Shown piece by piece: positions 45,061 to 56,799 of a DNA stretch of 64,000 bases (positions within the stretch are counted from its first letter, which is position 1; each line of letters opens with the position of its first letter). Made by a program: the position numbers and the translations under genes. Source of the DNA: Eledone cirrhosa. Its lineage: Eukaryota > Mollusca > Cephalopoda > Octopoda > Eledonidae. The stretch spans positions 17,475,499 through 17,539,498 of the forward strand of contig OZ024743.1 of the NCBI GenBank assembly GCA_964016885.1, written 5' to 3'. The notes beneath the pieces were generated by a model. The model saw only the letters and a list, made by a program, of their open reading frames with translations. It ran no database searches and had not been told where the DNA came from.

Positions 45061-48000
45061 CCGGGATGGCGGCCGGCGGGGAATAGCCGTGTCTCTAGGG
45101 GAGAACGACCCCTCTTGTCTTGGTTGACACTCGTTCTAGAAGTGGTAACACGAAATGATTACCCCTTGGCGGATAAGGATAAAGCCCGACAAAATAAAGT
45201 AAATGTCTAATGATAAAATCTCATACCGGATCGGCCGTCACCCGGGTAAAAAAGGGCCGCGTCCCTCAGAGAGGAACCAGACTGGGGTCGAAAAATCAGC
45301 TAATGGTTCAAACCTTCCCATCACTTCGGAGCTGGAGACCTCCCATAACCGGAATACTCCTACTGTTGGCCCTCCATGCTCACCACCAAGAAATCCAAAG
45401 AAAAAGAGAGAAAAATGGTCAAGGGAAGATAATAAAGAAGTCCTTGAGGCTTTCTACACTGCCATGTACTACCCATCAAATACATCGAATACAGAACAGA
45501 CATATATCAACTGGAAAAAGAAACATCCCGAAAACAGAGGCTATATTGACAGTAACAAACTAGCCAATATACGAAGAAATATTGTAAGAAAAGAGTTACT
45601 AACTGATATAGAAATTGATCAGATCAAGCTATTAGCACAAAGTCAGCGAAGGGAAAATGAAACATGTGTCAGTGAAAACGAGGTAAATTGTAACACTTCG
45701 AATCCCAGGGTTGGGGCGGAATCACTGGCAACAGAACAAATTAAAGAAATGATCGAAAAAGTGGAGGGAGTGCATGCTCAAGATGAAACTCCAAATGAAA
45801 ATAATGAGATCGTAAATGATAAAGAAATGAATGAGAATGAACTTGCCAACTTGAATGATGAAATTATGATCGAATGGATGAAAATGAAAGAATCTGATAT
45901 GGGACAACGCGACACCCTCCCTAAGATCCAGAACTCCAAACAGAACCATAAGATAATACACAAGACTAACAAAATTCTCAAAAAATTTATCATCACAAAC
46001 AAACTAAACATTACTGATTTAAATCATCTCTATTATGCATCGGCTAAAATCACCACTCACTTATGTGGAGTGAAGATGAAAAAACAAAGGAATTCCCACA
46101 AGAAATCTACCTGGCAAGAGAACATCAATCGCCAAATAAACCTTCTCCGATCTGACATAGAAATTTTAACAAACTATAAAGTAGGTGAAAATATTAAACA
46201 AACTAAACTTAGAAAATTGAAAAAAAAGTACAGTATAAAATCAACAAGTGACATAGACATGCTGATAGAAATAATCAAGCAAAAAGTGTCGGCCAAAGCT
46301 GCTCGTATAAGGCGCTTTGAAAAACGATCTAGATTCTATAAGGACAATAATATGTTCAAAAACAACCAAAGAAACTTCTACAGAAAAATTGGTAAGTCAA
46401 CAATAACTGCTAAATCAAGGAGGAAGTGCAAGAATTCTGGGAAAAGATCTGCGCCGAAGAAAAAGTTCATAATATACATGCCCCATGGATAGACAGACAA
46501 ATGAAAGATACAGCTCACCTTGAGGAACAAATATGGGAAAATATAACAGTTGAACAGTTGCGCTTGGCTCTTATAAAAACCAGCAAATGGAAATCCCCAG
46601 GAAAAGACAAAATACAAAACTTTTGGATAAATGCCTTCACAGAGTCTCATGAGCTGTTAGCCCAACTTTACAATGAAATAGTTAAGGAGCCAGAAAAGAT
46701 ACCACCATGGCTAGTTAACGGCATTACATTCCTGCTTCTGAAGAATGATGAGACAAACAATCCCCAAAATTACAGACCGATAACTTGCATGAGCACAATG
46801 TATAAAATTTTAACATCAGTCCTAACTGAATACACATATGACCACCTGATAACAAATTACCTATTTCCCATTGAGCAGAAGGGTGTAAACGAGGCTCATA
46901 TGGCTGTAACGATCAGCTTCTGGTTAACAAAATGATACTGGAAGATTGTCATAATAGACACAAAAATCTATCGATTGCTTGGATAGATTATAAAAAAGCA
47001 TTCGATAGTTTGCCACACAGTTGGATTGAAAAATGTTTAGAGATTTTCAAAATATCCCCCGTTGTCAGGAGGTTTTTATCATTCAGTATGAAGACATGGA
47101 AAACGACACTCCTTTTTAATAGTGAAACAAAATCACTGGAAGCTGGAGAAGTTAATATGAATTGTGGAATTGTTCAGGGTGACTCTTTATCACCGCTTTT
47201 ATTCTGCATCGCACTTATACCATTAAGTAAAATGCTCAATGAAACAAAACATGGATATAAAGTCTATGACAAAACCATTAATCACCTGTTCTACATGGAT
47301 GACCTGAATCTATTTGCAAAAAATGATGAACAATTGCAAGGGCTATTATCCACTGTGGAGCAGTTCAGTGATGATATTAAAATGGAGTTTGGACTAGATA
47401 AATGCGCCAAAGCAACGTTCACCAGAGGAAAGCTGCTGAAGAATTCAGACATTAATCTTGATCGAGGGAACGTGATAAGAGAACTTGATCAAGAAGAAAC
47501 TTACAAATATCTAGGTGTTTGTGAAGGAGACGGAATCAAGCACTCGACAATAAGGGAAAGGATAAGGAAGGAATGTTACCGCAGAGTAAGAGCAATCTTA
47601 AGAACGGAATTGAATGCAAGGAATAGGATCGATGCCATAAAGAGGCTTGCCATAACAGAAGTAACCTACAGTTACAATGTCAACAACTGGTCAAGCACAG
47701 AGAACCGTAGGCTCGATACAAAAATTCGAAAACTCATAACGATGCACAGAATGGATCACCCTAAGGCAGATATAGATAGAATATATCTCCCTAGGAAAGA
47801 AGGAGGACGTGGGTTAATCCAGTTAGACATTGCGTTGAAAACTGCAACAATTGGATTATCTACATATCTAAGGGAATCACATGATTGGATGATCAAACTC
47901 GTTTTGAAACACGAAAGCATCAAAAGATCATATTCCATTACAAAAGATGCACAAAGATACAGTAATGGACTACAAATTTCAGAAGTCTCATTTACTGCTG

Positions 48001-48984
48001 AAATGGAAAACACAGAAAAAGCAAAGCAGGTAAAAGTAACTGCAAAGAAAGAACTGCTACAGAAACTGGCTAAGAAATGGCAAGAAAAGCCTCTGTATGG
48101 AAAATACCCAGAGCGAGCTAACAATCCTGATGTTGACAAAACCTTAACCCATCAGCGGATGGCATCCTCTGGACTGAAATCGGAGACTGAAGGACTGATT
48201 ATATCAGCACAAGATCAGTGTCTGCCAAAAAAAATGACCAAGCCAACATAATAAAAAATGGATGCAGCCCATTATGCCGTGTATGCAAAAACAACCAGAG
48301 ACCATTGACCATATCATTTCAATGTGCAGTCCTATAACTCCAACCGAATACCTAAACAGGCATGACAGAGCTGCACAATACATACATTGGATAATGTGTA
48401 AGCATTTTGACCTGCCCCATCAAAAGAATTGGTGGGAGCATCAACCACCTCCCATACTTGAAAAAGATCACATCTCAATCTTGTGGAACTTTAGCATCCA
48501 GACAGACAGAAAAATAGATGCAAATAGACCTGATATAATATTGAAGGACTTTAAAAAGAGGGTATGCCTGCTATTTGATATGTCTGTTCCAATAGACAAG
48601 AATGTATCTATAAAGACATTTGAAAAATTGAGCAAGTATAAGGACCTGGAGATAGAAATTGGAAAAATGTGGAAATTGAGAACTAAAACAATACCAGTGG
48701 TTGTAGGCGCTCTGGGAATGATACCTAGGGGGTCTAATGATTACTTATCGCAAATCCCAGGAAACCCGCGTATAGGAGAAATACAAAAGATAGTACTAAT
48801 GGGAACTGCCCATATACTAAGGAAGATTCTGTCAAAATAAGTACATCACAAGTCTAAACACTAAAGATTTCATGTGTGAGTATGTATGTTCTTTCTTGAA
48901 CATGGCGGACCTTGTTGTCTCTTGAGGTCACTGGTTGTGACTTGGTGATAACTCGTATGAACATAAAGCAAGATAAATGCAACT

Positions 48985-48985
<1 letters not shown>
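45061..48985 (+). mobile_element. R4/Dong-like element, family R4-A copy 3, near full length
   Basis: It has the only R4-A leader in the window (about 45061-45202, GC-rich, with AGGGG/CCCCT hairpin at about 45097-45113), the N-terminal coding region, RT, zinc finger, endonuclease and the standard 3' region (48841-48985) before a TAA tract. Its 5' border is uncertain: upstream is an A-rich stretch (45020-45045), not a TAA tract. Confidence 0.75.
45203..48840 (+). pseudogene. R4-A polyprotein copy 3 (Myb-like, RT, CCHC, endonuclease), four frameshifts
   Basis: Met at 45203 in the first long frame (to 46492). Residues about 70-140 are Myb-like: KKREKWSREDNKEVLEAFY ... YINWKKKHPENRGYIDSNKL. A long acidic/Lys-Asn-rich spacer follows. 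A frameshift near 46410 leads to EVQEFWEKICAEEK, KWKSPGKDKIQNFWI, NYRPITCMSTMYKILTSV. One A is missing from the run near 46880 relative to copy 2. The third frame (46932-48251) has AWIDYKKAFDSLPH, GIVQGDSLSPLLF and FYMDDLNLF. Single-base losses near 48229 and 48288 disturb the zinc-finger region. The last frame (48262-48840) carries DANRPDIILKDFKKRVCLLFD and ends ILRKILSK. All lesions are small, so decay is recent. Confidence 0.85.

Positions 48986-49034
<49 letters not shown>
48986..49034. repeat. (TAA)n tract
   Basis: About 15 units between R4-A copy 3 and R4-B copy 3, head-to-tail. Confidence 0.95.
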
Positions 49035-49036
<2 letters not shown>

Positions 49037-51471
49037 TAGCTTGAGGGGAAAGAAAGAGGCAACGACTTGATCCCTGGGGCGGAACAAACTAAAACATTCT
49101 GGAGAGGAATATGGGAGCAGGATGTTAGACACAATGCCCAGGCAGGGTGGATTGAGACAGTACAGAGGGAGATCGGTGAGCAGGCACAGCAACAAACTGA
49201 TTTGAGTATCACAGTTTAAACTCTTAAGGGGCAGGCCAAAAAACTAACCAACTGGAAATCACCAGGCCCAGATGGTGTGCAGGGGTATTGGATTAAACAT
49301 TTAACATCCCTCCACCCGAAGCTGGCGGCCATGTTCAATGACTGCTTGGTGTCGGGTGAGGTGCCAGAGTGGTTGACAAAAGGTACCACAGTTCTGATAA
49401 TGAAAGACCGAATCAAGGGTAATGATGTTACCAACTATAGACCTATCACATGTCTGTCCGTAATGTGGAAACTGTTGACGAGCATTGTGTCTGAGGAAAT
49501 CTACCATCACCTCCACACAAACAACTTGTTACCGGACGAACAGAAAGGATGCCGAAAGAAGTCACGTGGTACAAAGGACCAGTTACTTATTGATAAGATG
49601 GTAATGGGGAATTGCAGGAGGAGACACACTGATCTTGCCATGGGATGGATAGACTACAGAAAGGCATTTGACATGGTGCCTCATTCCTGGATCACCAAAA
49701 GCCTGGAGATCTTCAGGGTGGCAGATAACATCAGACAGTTGCTAGGCAGGTGTATGGGGTCCTGGGAGACAGAGTTGACATCAACTGGAGTATCCTTGGG
49801 AAGCGTGAAGATCAAGAGAGGTATCTTCCAGGGAGATAGCCTGTCCCCTCTGTTGTTTGTCCTTGCCCTGATGCCCTTGACCATTATGCTGCGAAAAGTG
49901 AGAGCAGGATACAAGTTGGGAAGGGGAGAGCTTACCATCAATCACCTCCTCTTCATGGACGATCTTAAGCTCTTCGGGAAAAGTGAGAAGGAGTTGGATG
50001 TGCTTGTTGACACTGTCCGTATTTTCAGCAGTGATATATGTAAGCAGTTTGGTATTGGTAAATGTGGAGTCATTGTGATGAAGAGGGGTAGGTTGAGCAG
50101 AAGTAACGGGATCCATATACCAACAGGTGAGATGATAAAGGAAATTGACTCTGAGGAAGGATACAAGTATTTGGGCGTTCTGGAGGCTGATGGCATAAAG
50201 AACAAAAAAATGAAGGAATTGTTAAGAACTGAATACATTCGGAGAGTAAGGAGAGTATTGAAGTCACATCTGAACAGCAGAAATGCCATAAGCGCAGTAA
50301 ATTCCCGAGTTGTGTCTATTATCAGGTACAGTGCGGGAATTCTGAGATGGAATGTTGCTGAACAAAAAGAAATGGATAGGAAGACTAGGAAGCTATTGAC
50401 TATCTACAACATGTTCCACAAGAGGAGTGATGTCGATAGACACTACTTAAGGAGATCTGAGGGTGGAAGAGGTCTTATCAGCATAGAGGACTGTGTTCAG
50501 ATGGAGAAAAACAACCTATACAAATACGTGACCTATAGTAAGGAGCCAATGCTCAGAACTGTACTGAAGGAGGGGACAGTAGGCCAGGGGATGTCCAAGG
50601 AGGAAATAACATCAAGGAGGAAGAGCAGCCTTAAGGGAAAATCCCTTCATAGTACCTTCTTTGAGAAAACTGAATTTAGAGATCCACAGACATGGAACTG
50701 GTTGAGAAGAGGAGACCTCAAAAAGGCTACAGAAGGAATGCTAATGGCTGCGCAGGAGCAGGCCCTCAAAACGAAGTGGTTGAAGCACCATATCTACAAG
50801 GAGGAGGCTAGCCCACTGTGCAGGATCTGTGGAGAGAGAGAGGAGACTGTGGCTCACATTGTGTCCGAGTGTAAACACCTATCCCAGACCCACTATAAGG
50901 GCTGGAGACACGATGTGATGGGCAGGGTGATCCACTGGCACCTGTGCAAAGTAAACAATTTACCACATTCTGAGAAATGGTATGAGCATAGGCCAGAGGC
51001 GGTGACGGAGAACAATCAGGTGAAGGTGCTGTGGGATTTTAGGATACAGACGGACAAAAAACTGGAACACAATAGACCTGACCTGGTGGTTGTGGACAAA
51101 GAAAAAAGATCGTGCCTGATTGTGGATGTGGCCTGCCCGTTCGACACGAGAGTGCAAGAGAAGGAGAGGGAGAAAATTAACCGATACCAGGACCTAAAGT
51201 GGGAGGTGAAAAGGATTTGGAACTGCCATGAAGTCAAAGTGATCCCGATTGTCATAGGCGCACTGGGGACTATCTCCAAAAGTTTCCAGGGATGGTTAAA
51301 GAAAATCGGCCCCTTCACGCTTTTTGGAACGCTTCAAAAGGCATGCTTGCTTGGAACAGCAAGAACCCTCCGATACGTCCTGAATATCTGAGGCTGCAGG
51401 TAGTGGCTTGATATTCAATCCAACGGACTTTCCAGTTAACCAACATCAATGACTGAGATTCAAGGAATAAC
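49035..51471 (+). mobile_element. R4/Dong-like element, family R4-B copy 3, 5'-truncated
   Basis: It starts at AGCTTGAGGGGAAAGAAAGAGG within the pre-RT coding region, directly after the TAA tract, and ends with the 3' region GACTGAGATTCAAGGAATAAC followed by TAA repeats. It has the least damaged R4-B coding region. Confidence 0.85.
49218..51391 (+). CDS. R4-B protein copy 3: RT, CCHC finger and PD-(D/E)xK endonuclease, open
   Basis: The frame is open for about 720 codons after a single stop at about 49217 (Glu codon GAA changed to TAA, compared with copy 2). Order: WKSPGPDGVQGYWIKHL; RITCLSV-type block NYRPITCLSVMWKLLTSI; motif A MGWIDYRKAFDMVPHSW; motif B GIFQGDSLSPLLF; motif C LFMDDLKLFGKSEKEL with both Asp; YKYLGVLEADGIKNKKM; EGGRGLISIED; finger CRICGEREETVAHIVSEC (C-x2-C-x8-H-x4-C) at about 50818; endonuclease NRPDLVVVDKEKRSCLIVD, ACPFD, KINRYQDLKWEVKRIW; end TLRYVLNI. 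Upstream of the stop the same frame continues to 49049. The enzyme would nick target DNA and prime reverse transcription there. Whether it is expressed cannot be seen. Confidence 0.9.
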
Positions 51472-51474
51472 AAC

Positions 51475-51536
<62 letters not shown>

Positions 51537-51554
51537 GAAGAAGAAGAAGAAGAA

Positions 51555-51585
<31 letters not shown>

Positions 51586-51642
51586 AAGAAGAAGAAAAGG
51601 AAGAAGAAGAAGAAGAAGAAGACGACGAAGAAGAAGAAGAGG
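51472..51642. repeat. (TAA)n then (GAA)n microsatellite, end of array
   Basis: About 21 TAA units to about 51535, changing to GAA/AGA units with a few interruptions to about 51642. The Arg-rich and Leu-rich frames here are artefacts. Confidence 0.95.
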
Positions 51643-52354
51643 ATATATCCTGTTATATGTTGTCAAAGCACATGTGTAGGTTAGCTTCAACAATGTGTTA
51701 ATCAGAGCTCATATTGCTGCGTATCTGTTTAAGGGTATGTGTCTCATGTCTTCATCACATATTCGCATATCTCAGCCAAGTTATCATACACCAAGATTCT
51801 GGAGACCACTTCCAACCCAGATGTGCTTGTCAATCCTTTGCAAGAAGATTGCAATCAGGAGAGGTGACAGGGCGCACCATTTAATAAGCTCCTGTCCCTG
51901 TACTGTATTGTCATTGATAATTTATCATCATATGATAACTAGTATTTCCTGATAGATATAACAATACCGCAAATTACATAATATACGTGGCATTGTTGAG
52001 TCATTTGCAGGATGATTCGAGCACGCTATTTCAATCAACAGAATCATGCATGATTTCTTGTTAAGCAGAGATATCTCTTTTTCGTGCAGCTGAATCTCAA
52101 TGGCACAGAGTTGCTGCAATTTTGATATACGCTTTATAGCCCAATCTGAAAAGAATCACTAATATACAAAATAATGTTGAATGATACTGTGAAAGTTCAT
52201 GTCTTTCATATAATGTTGCTTTGCGATTGTTATCAATCATAAGGCTTCATTCCAGATATATAGTAATTTATTTTTTTTGTTTTATTTTCATTTTGTTATA
52301 CATTTCTAATGCTCACAAAATATAAATCTCTGCATAGTAAAAAAATATCGTCTT
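51643..52354. other. Non-coding DNA without recognisable feature
   Basis: No frame resembles a known family; nothing stands out between the GAA repeat and the Helitron 3' end. Confidence 0.6.
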
Positions 52355-52389
52355 CTAGCATTAAAGCCCGGCGTTGCTCGGGGTCAGTA

Positions 52390-53140
52390 ATTTACCAAAA
52401 TTAGGTTGCACCACCTATTTCATTGCAGCACTATTTTGTCTGCCAGGCACTGGGTGAATGAATTGCAGACCTGGACTGCCAAAGCAGGAGCTGCGCCAGC
52501 GGTGAGAATTGTAGTTTCGCCTATTGATATTATCTCTCTGCAAAGAAGTGTTGAAATTTGTTTCACATTACTTGTGCAACAGCGCGTAGACGATGCCAGC
52601 CGAACAACAGAGCTGCGATGGAGTTATTCTGCATGACATGTTTTAACAGGGGATGGGGCGGAATGAGGGAACCGCACACAGGGCCAGAAAACTTTGTCGA
52701 ATTATGACAACCAAAAAAGAGCAATAGGGTTAATTGTATAGTTGGTGCATCATGTACGTCGGACGTAACAGATGAGCCTGCTGCTGCGCCGATGGAGGCC
52801 AGGTGTTGGTGAAGTGTGAAGTAATTGCAGGGAACCGCCTAAAAATGTAAATCTCGTCAATAAAGCATTGTTCCCCCTTTGAGAGTCGTACGGAGGTGAA
52901 ATACTAACCTGTCCACGGTCCTCCGAGGCCCACCAAACGGGGGTTGGTGAGGAGCAACAGCTGATATTTGAGTAGGGTCGGAGTTGCAATGAAGCTTTGT
53001 AACGCCGCGAGAATCAGCCATTGTACAACCGATGGTGGGGAGTGTCCAGTGCACTGCAGTGAAGGTTAACCTACTTAGAAAGTACTCACGAAAAGGCAAA
53101 AAATAAAAAAAATAAAAAAATAATAAAATTAGGAAGCGAG
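52390..53140 (-). other. Helitron 3' non-coding region
   Basis: Between the helicase end and the terminal hairpin I see only short frames without family resemblance (for example 52406-52636 plus and 52857-53099 minus). The region probably belongs to the transposon tail. Confidence 0.5.
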
Positions 53141-53146
53141 GTAATC

Positions 53147-54560
53147 CTATAAAACCTCGTTGTATACACTGTTTGTTGTTTTTCCTTGAGGAACGAACGC
53201 GAAATCATCACTCTTGCTGTCGACACGTGAGCAGCCAACGTAAAGCTGACCAAGAGAGAAACACGTCTCCCCCAAATGTATTCCCGCCACAGACAGTGTT
53301 TGCCCCTGCGCTCTGTTCATTGACATTGCGAGGCATGGCCTGACCGGCAACTGGGACCTCCGAAATGTGAAAGGTAGGTCTGCTCCTGATTGGGAAAATA
53401 TGCATCCTCGGTATGAGCACAACGTTGCCCCGACCGCACCCTGTGATTATCGTGCCCTCAATCAGATTGGGAGCTAAGGACTTAACGACCAAACGCGTGC
53501 CATTGCATTGTTTCAGCGGAACCAAATTTCGAATGAGCATTATAGGGGCGCCAACTTTAAGTTTCAAAATGTGTGGGGGTAATCCGGGGGGCTCAAAGGA
53601 ATTTAGTACCTCTATTACATTGTTGATGACGTCCTAGGTGTCAGGAGTTCTATCGATAGACTTATATACGTAGCCAACCCCAGGAATGAGTTTTAGCATT
53701 TGATCATTAATATGGTTAACAGTTTTATTCTTCGGGACCAGAATAGCCCTTTGGGCAAGCCAATCCATATTCTGATAATTTGCTTGGAGATCTGGGAACA
53801 CTGCATCCCTGAGATCAGGCGACGTACTAACAACGGTACAAGGTGTGTCGATGGCAATATTACCCTTTTCATCCCCGGGCGTTTCGCCTTCGCCAAGTGC
53901 AAGGAGGGTGTGAGAAAATGCTACTGATGCGATATCACCTTGCATATGAGCACGCATGTTAGTGTGAAGTTTCAGATTCCTCACCAGGGGCCACAATGCG
54001 GATGACTTAAGACACGCACGTACTGCATCAGCTCTAGTCCCCTTGGGAATAGCGGGAAGCGTTTGCCTGAAGTTCACTGAAAGAAGAAGTGTTATGCCTC
54101 CCATGTGAGCCGTAGAGTATTTGATGTCTCTTAGAGTTCTATCTAGCGCCTCAAGAGCACCTCTGTTGGCCATCGTGCATTCGTCCCAAACGATAAGCTT
54201 GCATCGTCTGAACACTTCTGCCTGATCGGAGCTCTTACTGATGTTGCTAGTGTGTGTCTCAGTTTTCGCTAAGTCAAGCGGGAGCTTGAATTAGGAGTGA
54301 GCTGTCCTGCAGCCCGGCAACAAAGTAGCCGCAATTCCAGATGATCCCACGGCTAAGGCAATGCCTTCTGTTCGTCTAATCTCAGCTAATATTAATTTAG
54401 TGACAAAGGTTTTCCCAGTGCCCCCAGGAGCGTCCAGGAAAAAAATCCCCCCAGCTTTGCCCCGGACAGAATTAAGAACGGAGTTGTATGCGAATTTCTC
54501 TTCTGGAAAGAGCTTTGGCTCATTCTCCGCTATGTATTGGGCAAGCTCGTCAACATTTTA
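53147..54560 (-). pseudogene. Helitron Pif1-type helicase region, disrupted
   Basis: Minus-strand order: GGIFFLDAPGGTGKTFVTKL (Walker A, about 54440), IRRTEGIALAVGSSGIAATLL. A stop near 54291 falls in the motif Ia region (RTAHS). Then RRCKLIVWDECTMANRGAL (Walker B, DEC), MGGITLLLSVNFRQTLPAIP (GDFRQ motif III altered to VNFRQ), LVRNLKLHTNMRA, LAQRAILVPKNKTVNHIN (53634-54215). After a stop at 53634: LKVGAPIMLIRNL, GTRLVVKSL, and in another frame RPCLAMSMNRAQGQTLSVAG with QLYVGCSRV (motifs V/VI). The helicase would unwind the strand displaced by Rep. Confidence 0.85.
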
Positions 54561-54839
54561 AGATATCTCACGCAGCAAATCCGAAGACAGAGTGTTTGCG
54601 CCTTCCCGGTTTGTTGAAGGTAGGCCATACACCGCCAACGCACAACCGCCCATATCGAGAACAGTATCTTCGATATCAAGCAGCGCTCTGTTGTAAATGA
54701 GGTCACTCTACCCGACCTCCATCGATGGGTTTAGCAACTGAGCGTGACGTTGGGAATCTTCAGACTTGTAATGTTTGTAGCTAAGCCATACAGAGGCCGG
54801 ATCACCTAAATCGCACCATAGGAGTAGAATAGCGAAAAG

Positions 54840-55292
54840 CTATCTTAGTCTTTTAGGGGATTTCAACAAAACGCCCTCTGCCATAGTGTGGCTCCATTGT
54901 GAATCACCTCCAAAGCAGGCCTCCCGGAAAGTTTCACATAATTCACCGTCAACAGTTCTTATGTCTCGAAAGCTTTGTGGGCCAAAAACGTCACGGAGGA
55001 GAAGGGATAGGTCAAAACACTCATGCTGGTTGGGAGGTACAGTGTACACTCTTCCTAGAAAACTGTCAAACTTGACACCAGGATGTCCTTCAACATCCTG
55101 ACCTGACTTCCTACGTGCCCAAGTGTTGTTTGGCCACACGTAGTAGGACGGGATCTGAGGATATGAAAGTGTTTTGGCAAATGTGTCAAGTTGGCAAAGC
55201 GTAAAAAAAACAGTCCAAGTTGTTTCTTTTGGATTGGCCGCCAAAAGAGCAGCAGTCTGTTCAGCAAAGTAAGACCGCTGGCCATTTTCCAA
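54840..55292 (-). pseudogene. Helitron Rep-helicase connecting region
   Basis: An open frame of 150 codons: ENGQRSYFAEQTAALLAANP, TLCQLDTFAKTLSYPQIPSY, YVWPNNTWARRKSG, LGRVYTVPPNQHECFDLSLL, IRTVDGELCETFREACFG. This block lies between Rep and helicase in Helitron proteins. It stops near 54840 at KSPKRLR; a further frame presumably linked it to the helicase. Confidence 0.8.
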
Positions 55293-55389
55293 ATGAACCG
55301 CTAGTTGTATGATGGCGGGATGCCTTTGGTGAAGCGGAAACCCGAATATCCACCAAAAAGATTCACCACTGCTGATATATCGACCTGCT

Positions 55390-56470
55390 AACTACTCCGA
55401 CACCTCGTCCATGCTATTGTCGTTTTGAAGGCCGAACATGGCAGTGTTGGAACCATTGTTAACATATTTACATATGTACTTTATCGACTTCACTGAATGA
55501 CAGAACTCCACATTTATATGAGCGTTGAATGTTTTCATCAGAAATGGACAGTAAGGCACCACCCACCTATTATAAACATGATGACCCCGTAACGTCATAG
55601 TGAATCCACCGTTCTCAGGCCGCCTTCGTCTGTACAGTGGGTATCCGTCTCCGCTCGCCTGGGACTCCTCAACGAAACTCTTTGGGTATCGTTTAGTGCA
55701 CACATGGTCCTTGTGGCATGAGGAGAAGTCTTGAAAACCGGGACCGCACGGACCGTGCATCTTGTGTGCCTTCACAATGTCGTACAGCTGACGGTCAACA
55801 ACGGGGTCCGGTTTTCCGCTGTGATGACGTCATCTATAACTGTAGGGTCTATGTTGGTGACCAACCAAAGCAAAATGTGCGCGTGTGGCAACCCTCTCTT
55901 CTGCCACTCAACTGTATACATGTGGCACCTAACAGGCCCGAAAACCTGCCCTATTTTGATTAGATCAATTAGCTTAGCCAGCTTCTGCCTGAAAACCCTG
56001 GCAATAATTGTTTCTACTTTAGGCACAAGGCCAGCAATTACCCAGTGCATTACTGGTACTTTATTTTATCGACCCCGTAAGGATGAAAGGCAAAGTCAAC
56101 CTCGGCGGGATTTGAACTCAGATCGTAAAGGGACGTAACTATGCTGGAAAGCATGGCGTCCGACCCTCCACCGATACTGCCAATCCATCGCAATAATATC
56201 ATGCTGATAGCAGTACTACTGCCCTGGGATAATTCCCGCGTAACCTCAACCCACTTGGGGTTACATGTAAACGTGATTAATAAATCGGGCGCCCATAATC
56301 CCGAACGAACGACATAGCGTCCTTTGTTCGCTCGTGCATGTACCCCCCCCCCCAGTATAGGTTGAGGGGAGAATGCACATTTTGCCGATGTTCCGGGGGT
56401 CAGTTTCATTCCTGATGCCGTCACGCAAATGGATGTAGGAGTCTGAGCGCAGCTGCTTCTTATTCAATTT
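55390..56470 (-). pseudogene. Helitron Rep (HUH endonuclease, Y2 type), interrupted by SINE
   Basis: N-terminal part near 56400-56250: MCILPSTYTGG in one frame, then RANKGRYVVRSGLWAPDLLI and TFTCNPKWVEVTREL in the next (56050-56424). A SINE splits the gene at 56009-56189. After it: IARVFRQKLAKLIDLIKIG, then VEWQKRGLPHAHILLW with the H-x-H metal site (about 55880). The next frame (55392-55775) has CTKRYPKSF, YPLYRRR, VPYCPFLMKTFNAHINVE and IKYICKYVNNGSN, the Y-x3-Y pair of catalytic tyrosines. Both catalytic motifs survive although the frame does not. Rep nicks and joins DNA during rolling-circle transposition. Confidence 0.85.
56009..56189 (-). mobile_element. tRNA-derived SINE, 181 bp, with 8-bp target duplication
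   Basis: GCAATAAT at 56001-56008 and 56190-56197 brackets the insert. Minus strand: head GGCAGTATCGGTGGAGGG, box B GAGTTCAAATCCCGCCGAGG (56100-56119), body CCTTACGGGGTCGATAAAAT and tail CTGGCCTTGTGCC. It gives the exact boundaries of this family in the window. Confidence 0.9.
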
Positions 56471-56799
56471 TATGAACCCAGTCTCTCCGACTCCATCTTT
56501 GCAGTCATGTCAACTGAAAACTGGTGAAACAGCTCCCGTGATCTGTGCAGGGTGCTGAAATCGTTAGGCTTCGTCATGAAGCGGTATGAGTATAAAGCCA
56601 TACATGAAACAGTTTTAGATGTCGCAACAGTGGGCTCGTTTGGTTTGCGCTGAGGAATGCCGAAATGGTACTCGTCTTCTCCGTATGCAAAAAGAAGGGG
56701 ATACTGCGGGCGTCGTATGAACGATGCGTCTCATTAATACGCCGAAGACCACTGTCACGACTTTCAAGAACTATGTCTCGCTTATTGTGCTGTTCACCA

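Noticed and set aside
45061..45202. HDV-like self-cleaving ribozyme in the R4-A leader
   Set aside because: GC-rich with one good stem, but I could not build the nested pseudoknot or identify the catalytic C. Kept only as a suggestion to test.
51449..51693. Arg-rich and Leu-rich frames
   Set aside because: Translations of the TAA and GAA microsatellites.
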